Shown one piece after another: positions 54,654 to 64,000 of a DNA stretch of 64,000 nt. The position numbers and the translations under genes are program-made. How positions within the stretch are numbered: the stretch's first letter is position 1; each line of letters opens with the position of its first letter. Origin of the DNA: Patiria pectinifera (Eukaryota > Echinodermata > Asteroidea > Valvatida > Asterinidae); assembly GCA_029964075.1 (NCBI GenBank), contig CM057135.1, forward strand, positions 25,967,366 to 26,031,365, read 5' to 3'. Under the pieces are notes generated by a model, which worked only from the letters and a program-made list of their open reading frames with translations, was not told the DNA's origin and ran no database searches.

Positions 54654-55009
54654 GACTGGTACCCATCAAAATGGATTAATATTTTCACCGGTTCTGAGCA
54701 AACTGACTTGATAGACCGGTACCCATCGGAGTGGGTTGCTAGTTGGTCCGGTTCGTAGCAGATTGACTTCATTGACCGGTATCCAAAAGAACAGATTGTT
54801 GGTTGCATTGGTTGATAGACTGGTACCCAACAGAACAGATTGCTGGTTGCATTGATTCTCAGCAGACTGACTTGATAGACTGGTATCCTTCAGAATGGAT
54901 TGATGGTTACACCGGTTCTCAGCAGACTGACCTGAATGACTGGTACCCACGACAATGAATTAACAGTTGCATTGGTTCCCAGCAGATTGGCCATATTGAC
55001 TGGTACCCA
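54654..55009 (-). repeat. ~60-bp minisatellite derived from the end of WDR17
   Basis: Six units of 60 bp (one shortened to about 44) are contiguous with the WDR17 terminal exon. On the minus strand each carries a variant of ACCGGTGCAACTATCAACCC then ATTCTGATGGGTACCAGTC, which in the gene encodes TGATINPF plus the stop. Unit starts (plus coordinates) are near 54654, 54714, 54774, 54818, 54878 and 54938, and the seventh unit runs into the real coding end. It forms the first part of the WDR17 3' UTR. A 94-residue frame across it is a by-product. Confidence 0.85.
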
Positions 55010-58000
55010 TCAGAATGGGTTGATAGTTGCACCGGTTCCCAGCGGTGAGAAGGGATTAACCTTGGCCCACATCAAGGCATCGTTGAGAGCGATGGCGGAC
55101 TTGCCATCCTCCAGGAAAAATACGGGACCCTAAAATAGAAAAAACAATCAAAGTAAAACAAAAACCGGTTAACTCTGAATGGCAGCACAATACACTGAGA
55201 AGTGTGACGTCACCTCCTCCCTAGGAGGTGACCTTGTGGTATCCTTGTGGTTTCATTTCTTTGTTCTCGTGTACTAAAATTTAGAGTTTGGAAGTGTAGT
55301 TTCAAAATGCTCCTATTTTAACCAGAATTAATTTCCTGGGCTGAAATTTGGACTTAATATCCCTTACATAAAATACTTCAATTTGCGACTGATAAACACA
55401 TTGGAAATTCCTAAATTTTGAGTAAAATCACATCCATCCAATCCCCAATATAATTTACATAGAAAATCACATCCAGGAGTGCTTTTGGCTGAATGGACAA
55501 TGCATATTCATACTATGTATTACATATTCATGATATTTGTACTGACCTGAATCCTGGCTCCCGTCAGGAGGGATGTGTGGACGTCAGAATGGCAGGGTAG
55601 CCGGGAGCCGGCCACCAGGTCGACCCCGCATTCTAGCTCAGTCTCCTCGGACCCGGCACGCTGCATCAGCGCACTGTAGACGGCCGCCTGTGCTTCACTG
55701 GGTGGACTGGCGTCGGGGGAACCCAGTTTCCTGGGGAGCGAGAAGTGGACGTTTGTTAAACATTGATTAAACTAGTGAAGTGGCCGTCTAAAATGTGCCT
55801 GTTTGGAAAGCACAAATTGCTTTGCCGCTGGTATTGGTTGCATGCTTGCAGAGTTTTTGAGAACTACTCGTGCAAACAACGCACGCGATTCAATGGTGTT
55901 GTTTTCACAAGTTGAACGCACACTCACGTCAAAGTTTGTGCCAAGTTTGAAGTTGTTTGGGCGAGTGGTTCTCGAAAAAGCTGCAAAAAATAGCGCAGAT
56001 ATTCACCCCTACTGGAGAACGGTATCGCCCTGGAGTAAGGTTGCTCAGTCGACCGCCTACAATGGTCGCTCAGTCAACTGCATAAATAGTGCCCGTGCAG
56101 CCACCAATTACGTGTACATATGGAAACATGGTACGCAGTGCTATTCAGCCATACTGGACAATGGTATCGCCCTACAATGCGCGTGCCCGTCCTTTTTGCA
56201 TTGTTTGCGTCATATTAAGCACGCGCGCTTAAGCTTAAACATGACGTAAACAATATTGAAAAGAACATCAGTGCGCGGTGGTCTAGGCTAAATACTGGCA
56301 CGTTTGCCTCAGAAAATATTACTTTTTTGCCGCTTTTTTGAGAACCGCTCGTCAAAACAACTTCAAACTTGACACTGCACATTCTGTGGCCCCGAGCAAC
56401 ACACCCGCCAATTTCCAACTTCATACATGCGCGGTTCTGGAGATAATTGACGCCCAGACAGACAGACAGCCCGACAGACCGCCCGACAGACAGACAGACA
56501 GACAGAGATTCCTGGAATTATATTAAGGATGGTTGGCTCACAGTGGGTCGTTCCATAAATTTGGGGTCCAATTATTTTTGTGGCCCTGTCAACACTGATA
56601 ACAGAATTTGTAAATCCAGGAGACATTGATAGAGTGTTAATGCAAAGTACCTGCCGAACATATAAAAAAATAGTTTTGAAGTCAATTTTAATGATACTTG
56701 CACGGCAAACTACACAGGTCAGGTGTGACAGGGACACAAAAACAATATTACACTTTTGGAACCCAAATTAATGGAATAACCCAGTGTTTTAGACAAGTCA
56801 TTTTCCCCATGAAAACAGTATGAATGGACCGTTCCAGATTTGGCCAAGCTGCGTGTCCAAACAAATTCAGCATGGTAGTCATAATGCGTACCTTTCTTCA
56901 TACTGTCTTTGTGCTGTCCATGCCTCCAACTCATTCTTCACTTGTTCCTCAGACAGCGGAACGGCAACCTCCGCATCCAAGTCTTTCTTTGTCAACATGT
57001 GCCTAGAATGGAGTGGACAAAAATCCACAGAATTAAGGGATGTCGTGAACTTGCCTTTAAAGTTGAACAAAATTTGACTGTTTTACTCTTCCTTGGTGCA
57101 AAATATTGCACAGGGTTTTCCTTCAAATCATGCTTGCAAATATGACTTTAACTTTGTGAGGTTTATGACAATTCACAGACTGACGTACATGCAGAGCACT
57201 CTCTAGTGATTTCTATGACTGAATGGCAGTCAATTCTGCTGCCATTGGTTAAGTGGCGATGTTCTCCATTCTTACCTGGATTGCCGTAGGAGAGGCACGA
57301 CGATGCTGTTGTAGCCCCTGCGTATTGCTCTCAAGGCCCCGAGGTAGTGGCTCAAGAGCAGTAACTCTGTTCTCTCTCTAAAACAAAAGACATCCATAAT
57401 CCTGGTGAGAAACTACACAACTACAGGGTGAGTAAAAAAAAACGAAACCCAAATGTTGGGACCATTGTTTTAGTGAAGTTCTGCATGTAGCACTTTCAAA
57501 ATCTAGGATATGAAAGCCCAATTCATAAGCTTTCTGTTAGTACAAGAATCATTCAAATCACTCCTGTACTTTTCAAGTTACGGAATTTTAAACACAACCA
57601 CCGTTTTAAGGTTCTGTCCACGGATCACAAAAAAGGTGTGCGTTCTTTCAGCAAAACGAAAACAATTCACACACATCCCTATGTGATTTCTTTTCGTTTT
57701 GCTGAAAGAACACTGAACTTTTTTGTGATCCGTGGACAGAACCTAAAACAGTGGTTGCGTTTAGAATTCTGTAACTTGAAAAGTACAAGAGTGATTTGAA
57801 TGATTCTTGTACTAAAAGAAAGCTTATGAATTGGGCTTTCATATCCTAGATTTTGAAAGTGCTACCTACATGCAGAACTTCAATGAAACAATGGTCCCAA
57901 CATTTGGGTTTGGGGTGTTTTTTTGCTCACCCTATACAACAGTTCAATCATCTCTCCTGAATTAGGAATATCAACTATTTAGTGACAACTACAAAACTCA

Positions 58001-61000
58001 AGATCAGATGTATTGACTCAGGATCAGAAGTTCAGTTAATTCTCAGGAATAAGGTGTATAATTGACAAACTAAACAATGATGAAACAAGTCAGGTGTGTT
58101 TACAAACACAAATGCCCCGCAACCGTGACTGTTCCCATGACATAACACCCCTCTTTTAACATCAACTTACATGTACCTTGGTCACATGGAACATTCATTG
58201 ACAGCATTAGTGTCTTCTGTAGGTTTATATGAATTAATCCCTACGATGATGATCTCAGAATAAATACAAGATTTCTATTGTTTTAGCCACTGTGACCTTG
58301 ACCCTTGAACTTTCGACCCCCAATGCGATAGGCCTATTTGGATTTCCAAGAACGATCCACAAACCAAATTTGAAGTTCACATGTAAAGTATTTCTCAAGT
58401 TATCGCGCTGACAAAATTTCTTTTGTTTTAGCCACTGTGACCTTGACTCTTGAACTTTTAGCCCCAAATGCAATAGGCTTCTTAGGATTGCCAAGGACAA
58501 TCCACAAACCAAATTTGAAGTTCATATGTAAAGTATTTCTCAAGTTATCGCTGACAAAATTTCCATTGTTTCAGCCACTGTGACCTTGACCCTTGACCTT
58601 TCGGCCCCATATGCAATAGGCTTCTTAGGATTACCAAGAACAATACACAAACCAAATTTGAAGTTCATATGTAAAGTATTTCTCAAGTTATCGCGCTGAC
58701 AAAATTTCTTTTGTTTTAGTCACTGTGACCTTGACCCTTGACCTTTCGGCCCCAAATGCAATAGGCTTCTTAGGATTACCAACAACAATACACAAACCAA
58801 ATTTCAAGTTCATATGTTAAGTATTTCTCAAGTTATCGCGCTGACAAGATTTGTCCGGACACCCACACACACACCCACCCACGGAAGGACAAGGCGGAAA
58901 CAGTATGCCCCTACGGCTTCGCCGCGGGGCATAAAAATGGAGTTTAATACAAGACACAGATTAGACAAATAATCAATCGGTCAAACTCTGACATTATGGA
59001 CCAAATTACAGCCTAGTCTTTGTTTATGAAAAGTTTGTGAATGGAGGCAAAATATGCACAGTAATGTTATAGTCACATCGTATTTTTCACAAATTGCTAT
59101 AAATCTAGGTATGAATCTCAAGCATGGTGCTCCATATGTGCCATCGGCGTCGCGTTTTTGGGCGTCGCATTTTTAAGCTTTGGCAGGGATCATTTCGATA
59201 GAATTTCATGCAAGACTGTCATGCAAGACGACCTGAGCTTATTGTACTTGTTAGTGTTTTACCACTTACTTTGTAGCACTCTTTTGCAGTAAGACATCGT
59301 TGCGTATGTTGGTCAGTAGCGTGATCATTGGCAGCACGTCTTGTAACGTCCAATTTCTTTCACACATTTTATCTGCAACAGTGGAAATGTCAACTTCTTT
59401 TACTGATCAAATCACACCAAACTTGTAAAAAAATCAGTCTTTAAAAACATTCAAATGCTTGAAGGTGCTTGCATTAATAATCCTCTTGGTTTAAAGGGCA
59501 AATACAACATTTGCAAACATCGAAAAATAAAACTACGAAGTTGTTACAAAATACCTTACTAGGATGTTGGTAAAAGACAGTCTAAAGCATCCTGTAAAAT
59601 TAGGGCACCTGGTGTGAAGTCATTTTCAAGAAAACTGGTACATTTGTATACATTTCCAACGGTGGTCGGCCGACCACCGTTGGAAAAACCTAACTTTTTT
59701 CAACTACTGATCCAAATTTACCGGGTTTTTTTTCAGTCCAAATTTTGTTTGCTATTGGTTCCATGTTCATGAACGGGTGCAGGCCAGCTAGACTGGTTCC
59801 CTTACCTTACAATTTTCCGGCATTTTTGATCCATTTCATCTTTAGTGGAGTCAGGGAACCAGACTACTTGAACATTTTTGTTTTTCTTGGTTCTCTAGCA
59901 TTTTCGAACGCAAAACTTCAAACATGTCAGTGCACAATATTTGATCTATTATACTAACCCCCCAAATAGTTCATTTCTCAAAATTACAGCGAAGGCCAAT
60001 AATGTACATTCCCTTTAACCATTTATCCAGAACTCATTGATCAGTTTTCTGTTCAAAGGACTTTGGTTTAACTTGCTAAAAAAATGTACATCATGTGTAC
60101 AACTTATGAATGAATACAACAACTGCATACATTTCACACAGCTTCCAATAGCCATAACTTTTAAATTTGTGATATGTATAATAATAATAATAATAATAAC
60201 AATTATTATTAACCTGGAGTGGACATTTGGGAGACATCCCCATAGACTTGTGCACACAATTTTTCAAACTTAAATTCAATTCAATTCAATTGTGCCCTAA
60301 CCCAATATTCCCGTGTCCGTTTTTTTCACGAATTTCGGTATGTTTACTAATTAGACCACGAGCAACAAATGTAATCTAATTGCAAAATAAAATTGTGCCT
60401 CCAAAAGGGGCTGTGACATTAGGGAGACATGAAAATGTCTCCCTAATGTCCGATGTCTCCCATCGTGCGAAGAAATTACGATAACGTGTCTCCTTAATGG
60501 GTACCATTACACGTATAATAATAATAATAATAATAAGTATTTATACATTTATATTGCGCAAATTCTATATGATCAGATGCGCATCACAATTATTATCCCT
60601 GTTCATCAGGAATGAGACCATTTTTTTTCTGCAGCAGCTTGAGATCAGTGCAATTCGGTCTGTACCTTCACAGGTACCCATTTATACTCCTGGGTGGAGA
60701 GAGGCAATCATAGTAAAGTGCATTGCCCAAGAGTACAAGCACCATGTTCCCCGTCAGGGTTCCACTCAATGTACCACGGCACACGAGTCAAACACCGTAA
60801 CCATTGGACCACATAATCTCAATATTGTCACACATATCATACTGAACAAAATATACCAGTCCACTGGGCTCTTTTTTACCACTTACGAGAGCCCAGTGGA
60901 CTGGACACCGCATGTGCAAGAATACTGGAATTTTTATCCTTGTGGAGTTATTTCTTTGTTCTCGTGTACTAAAATTTTAGAGTTTGAAAATATAGTTTCA

Positions 61001-64000
61001 AAATGCTCCTTTTTTAACCAGAATTAATTTCCTGGGCTGAAATTCGGTCTTAATATCCCTCACATATTACTTCAAGTGCGACAGATCAACACACCTTGGC
61101 AATTCCTACTTTTTGAGTGAAATCCATATATCTATTTCGTGATAACCTTGTGGGGATGTATTCATCTATAGAAATTGCTCTGTGGAGATGTATACAATCT
61201 TTTGTTCCCTATTATACACATGTCTCCATAAGGTAGTGAATTACGAAACATGCTAGTTTGCATGTGTATGGAGCAAAGTCCACACGACTGATTTCATTCT
61301 GAATGTGCACAAAGCCATAGCATGAGCGCCCGGCATTGTCAGCAATGCATTTGAATGTCCCTCCCAGCCCAGTGGTCTCCCCCAACTCTCCCTTTGTAAC
61401 CGTTGATGAGGGGGTACTCATGCACAGAGCCCATACACTCCTGGGTGTAATACGTACCTGTGATCTTGGTGATTCCCAGCTCCAGCGCCCTCTCTGGTGT
61501 CGTAGACAGGAGGTAGTACTTGACACACTCCACGTCACCGTTAGCCTCCAACTCCTGGGCCTTCTGAGTGCATTCAGTGGTGCTGGGAAGGCCGGCCTGC
61601 GTCAGACAACATGCAAGAGAAAATTATAGCAATTATGGAACCAATGTACTGGGTTTAACCTTAACTCTTCCAGGTAGGCCTACTGCTAATTTCACCAAGA
61701 AGTAAATGCTGCTGAAGACAATGCTTCCAATTTGGCTGAATAACAAGTGGTCCGCGGACCGCATGTGTCGCCTTTTTCCGCAGTTCATCCCTATATGTTT
61801 TGAGTTCTTAAAAAAGTCAACGTTTGTGCATTTTTAAGCAACTACCTCAAGTAACCCCTAGATGACCGTCCGGTCATACAGAATTTAGAACTGGTAGGTG
61901 TCTCCCAAAACTTTGTTTAGATCACACAAAAATGCTTCAAACCAAGTTAACATTACATTTGAAACTACATCTCAAATATTTATACCTACTTACATTTAAA
62001 TTTACCTAGGTTATGAAACAGCCAACATTTTTCACCTCTCATGCACAAAAAAAAGTTATAACTGCACCAAGGAAATGCATGTGGTCTGTTACTACACTGA
62101 AGAGAACATAAATCACAGTTTGGAATGCAGGTAGTCCTGCTTGGCAAATGATGGGTACTGTTAGCGTGGTTGTCCAATTTGGTACCTTTTGATGGAGGTA
62201 GTTGACTTCTGTAGAGCAGGACACGCAGCGTGCGCACAAACAGATCATCAAGTCTTCATGATTGGGAAGCGTGGACTGTAGGTCCAGTCCGAGATCCCTG
62301 AGAAATAACACAAAAGGTGCAACTCAGAATACGCTATTTATTCTATTAACCCTTACGGAGCTCAACCCAAAACGAAAACCTAAGTGTCTTGCTTCGATTC
62401 TATTAAATTACTGAATTACTGGTATACATAAGTGGCTTCACCCATCTACGGCAAACAAAATATGTGCGCGGTACGCCATTCGTCAGAAGCTGAATGGTGC
62501 GCCATGCTCCATTCGTGCAAAATAATGGCGAGAAGAAATAATAGTGTGACATCACAGGAGGGTGTTAAATTGGGTTGGCACACCTCCAGAATCATTACTG
62601 TTTCTGTGTAATGCCATACTTTTGCATTTCGTTACAAAACATACATACATACATGGCAGTACAGTACAAATTTACGGTATTTTGTACGTGTAACTGAGGC
62701 CGAGGCCTGGGGCATGTGATGTGTACTGCATACATCGTATACAGGTATAAACGCAATGTACATTGTATCACAGTCATGTGCATGTGTACGTGTTCTACAT
62801 AACCCCTGAGGACCAACACACAAAAGGAGAGCAATAGATTCTTTCAGTCCTCAGGCGTTGGGTCTTTTGTTGGAAACGGTCTGCTATCGTACGGTTATGT
62901 GCTTGGTCTATGGGAGAGCTTACGGGGACAAAGGGAAACACAAAGCATTGTCCTCGAGAGTATAGTAAAACACGACTGTCTGCACAGTATAGTTGGTGCG
63001 TGAAGATCATGTAGCCCAAATGTTTGGCGTACGTTGGCAGACGAAAACTGGGAACCTTATAGTGTACGTGTGTGCTATCTATACCCCCTCCCCCCAAAAA
63101 ATAAACTTCCCTTATCAAACATTAAAAAATGACCCTGATGACCTCTTTGTCTGACCTATAGTTATGGGGCCAAATAGGTCAACTTACAAAGCAAGCTCAA
63201 ATGACAAAATTAGCACCGTCAACATGTTGGCCTTCGTCAAACATTAAAAAATGTCTATTGTGACCTCTTCATCTGGCCTACAGCTATGGTGTCAAAGGTA
63301 CAAATAAGGTGAACACGCATTTGTTCGCCCACAGCTTCCGAGATCCGATCGAGTCCTCTTTTTTTTAGGGACATTGATTTTCAGATGCTGACAATCACTC
63401 ACCATTTGCCCAACCTCTGACAGCGCCGAGTGAGATACTGTGTCGCCATGGCGATTAAATCCGGATGTCTGCTGCCCTCTAGTGCCCTACCCACACTTAT
63501 TGCTAGCTCCAGCTCGTGTCCGCGGATCAGTTTAGACAGGGCACACTAAGAACCAATGCAAAGAAAAAATAAACATGAATAGAACTTACTGCTTGATTTT
63601 GTGTACCAAAGATTGTACAAACTTGAATAATTAAACCGGAATACAAGACAATTACAGACCAGTTTCTGGCAATTTATTTTTTTTGCTGAGCAAATAGATT
63701 TTTGCTGGAAATTGGTATGTAACTGTCTTGTATTCCTGGTTAATTATTAAAGTTGAGTCTTTAGACACATCTTTGGAAATGACCTTCTTTCATTGTTTTC
63801 TTCAACATGACAGCTTGCCAGAAAGAATAATTTCACAGGGAGTTTAGTGCCATTACTATCTTTAAACCAAGTATGCTTTTCAACAATAATTTTGTCAGTT
63901 ACTTTTTGGATAGCTGCAAATGATGGACTCTACCTTTAAGTAACTATTTGTAGGACCGTATCACTCCCATAATGGCTATCCAACTCACCCTTGTATTTCC
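55010..64000 (-). CDS. WDR17: WDR17 C-terminal region (3' partial gene, nine exons in view)
   Basis: Minus-strand exons: >64000-63989, 63545-63403, 62297-62186, 61596-61458, 59372-59270, 57377-57276, 57002-56892, 55730-55547 and 55129-55010. All introns are GT-AG; phases join into 341 codons plus TGA (55010-55012). Landmarks in order: LSKLIRGHELELAISVGRAL, LMICLCARCVSCSTEVNYLH, LEANGDVECVKYYLLSTTPE, RALELGITKI, NWTLQDVLPMITLLTNIRND, LGALRAIRRGYNSIVVPLLR, then GPVFFLEDGKSAIALNDALM, WAKVNPFSPLGTG and INPF at the end. From memory this matches the C-terminal helical part of WDR17; the N-terminal WD40 propellers would lie past the right edge. Its function is poorly known. Identity is also supported by SPATA4 being the convergent neighbour, as in human. 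Introns carry MITEs, a SINE and a tandem-core element. Confidence 0.85.
55235..55445 (+). repeat. Repeat family Q, partial copy (WDR17 intron)
   Basis: GTATCCTTGTGGTTTCATTT, TTCTCGTGTACTAAAATTTA, CAAAATGCTCCTATTTTAAC and ATTAATTTCCTGGGCTGAAA match the fuller copy at 60905-61230 and the interrupted one around 3170-3824/5688-5880. Confidence 0.6.
56455..56512. repeat. (GACA)n microsatellite with CCCGACAGACCG interruptions
   Basis: GACAGACAGACAG runs with two CCGACAGACCGC interruptions, within a WDR17 intron. They create DRQTDRQTDR frames that are not genes. Confidence 0.85.
57424..57934. mobile_element. Palindromic Tc1/mariner-type MITE (511 bp), WDR17 intron
   Basis: TA flanks (57422-57423 and 57935-57936). 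Ends CAGGGTGAGTAAAAAAA and TTTTTTTGCTCACCCTA. Most of the element is one long inverse repeat (TTCTGCATGTAGCACTTTCA versus TGAAAGTGCTACCTACATGC; GGTTCTGTCCACGGATCAC versus GTGATCCGTGGACAGAACC), with a loop near 57640-57690. Confidence 0.8.
58250..58935. mobile_element. Tandem-core element (pearl/Helitron-associated type), ~144-bp units
   Basis: Four units of 144-145 bp (CTGTGACCTTGAC at 58290, 58435, 58579 and 58723), each with CAATAGGCTTCTTAGGATT-like and ACAAACCAAATTTGAAGTTC segments and TCAAGTTATCGCGCTGACAA. It is followed by CCGGACACCCACACACAC and a terminal hairpin TATGCCCC/GGGGCATA around CGGCTTCGCCG (58904-58933). This architecture is common in mollusc and echinoderm pearl/HINE repeats. 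It lies in a WDR17 intron. Confidence 0.7.
59495..60020 (+). repeat. Repeat family P copy with perfect 34-bp palindrome (WDR17 intron)
   Basis: The palindrome at 59653-59686 has arm TTTCCAACGGTGGTCGG followed by its exact inverse. Ends are AAAGGGCAAATACAACATTT and AATGTACATTCCCTTTAA. Confidence 0.75.
60590..60830 (-). repeat. SINE family A copy (WDR17 intron)
   Basis: The minus strand reads GGTCCAATGGTTACGGTGTT (A-box), CTCGTGTGCCGTGGTACATT, then GTTTGGAACCCTGACGGGG-type B region (degenerate), CATGGTGCTTGTACTCTTGG and GATAATAATTGTGATG. It is flanked by an ATA/ATT microsatellite at 60517-60536. Confidence 0.7.
60905..61230 (+). repeat. Repeat family Q, fullest copy (WDR17 intron)
   Basis: Runs from TGGAATTTTTATCCTTGTGG through CCTGGGCTGAAATTCG and GTGATAACCTTGTGGGGATG to TTTTGTTCCCTATTATACAC. 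Its TTGTGGGGATG segment is the uninterrupted counterpart of the insertion site of the 3825-5687 transposon. Confidence 0.65.
61300..61445 (-). repeat. Inverted partner of the 47.8-kb element's left end
   Basis: The minus strand (GGGCTCTGTGCATGAGTACC, AAAGGGAGAGTTGGGGGAGA, GCATTGCTGACAATGC) matches 47790-47885 on the plus strand. It ends 12 bases from a WDR17 donor site (61457). Confidence 0.6.
63770..63945 (+). repeat. Partial copy of the 7577-8076 MITE (WDR17 intron)
   Basis: ACAGCTTGCCAGAAAGAATA, TTTCACAGGGAGTTTAGTGC and GCTGCAAATGATGGACT match the right half of the 7.6-8.1 kb element. Confidence 0.6.

Noticed and set aside
54666-54950. 94-residue minus-strand frame ending TGENINPF
   Set aside because: It runs through the minisatellite derived from the WDR17 stop region; the real terminal exon ends at 55010.
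56338-56629. Frames rich in DRQTDRQTDR
   Set aside because: Translation of the (GACA)n microsatellite in a WDR17 intron.
1-64000. Retroviral, LTR or Polinton-like copies
   Set aside because: I looked for paired direct long repeats, primer-binding sites, and gag/pol or capsid-like frames and saw none.

Overview
The window is animal nuclear DNA, most likely from a deuterostome, with an echinoderm (sea star-like) as best guess. Genes are sparse, exons are short with GT-AG introns, and small non-autonomous transposons are very dense. The left ~24 kb is saturated with the self-complementary word TACATGTA, and AGCGCCCTC-type motifs occur throughout. The organism call is inference; the gene models rest on splice sites whose phases all close.

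Left region (1-24 kb): the first coding exon of a PP2C-family phosphatase (minus, 12105-12216, continuing off the left edge); a complete single-coding-exon rhodopsin-type GPCR (plus, 14616-15764); and two unidentified candidate exons on the minus strand (18866-19030, 20629-20867). The rest is TACATGTA-rich spacer, MITEs, a degraded LINE tail, a tandem triplication of another probable LINE tail, and SINE pieces.

Middle and right (24-64 kb): MITD1 (minus, 28190-34066, five coding exons, 243 aa), a midbody/ESCRT-III factor; SPATA4 (plus, 39435-46027, six exons, 284 aa), a CH-domain ciliary/sperm protein; and the 3' part of WDR17 (minus, 55010 to beyond 64000, nine exons in view, 341 residues). 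SPATA4 and WDR17 are convergent, as I recall them being on human chromosome 4q34, so this looks like old deuterostome microsynteny. MITD1 and SPATA4 are divergent across about 5.4 kb.

The most unusual content is repeat biology. Two copies of a ~0.9 kb near-complete palindrome each have their own perfect 9-bp target duplication. SPATA4 intron 1 is a nest of at least three transposon layers. A ~60-bp minisatellite appears to have been seeded from the last codons and stop of WDR17. Two tandem-core (pearl/HINE-like) elements lie in introns. One repeat family has a central palindrome that differs between copies yet stays self-complementary. I saw no retroviral, LTR or Polinton-like element, no CRISPR array and no rRNA gene. 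I found no clear new multi-gene system; the long palindromic element is the best candidate for something undescribed.
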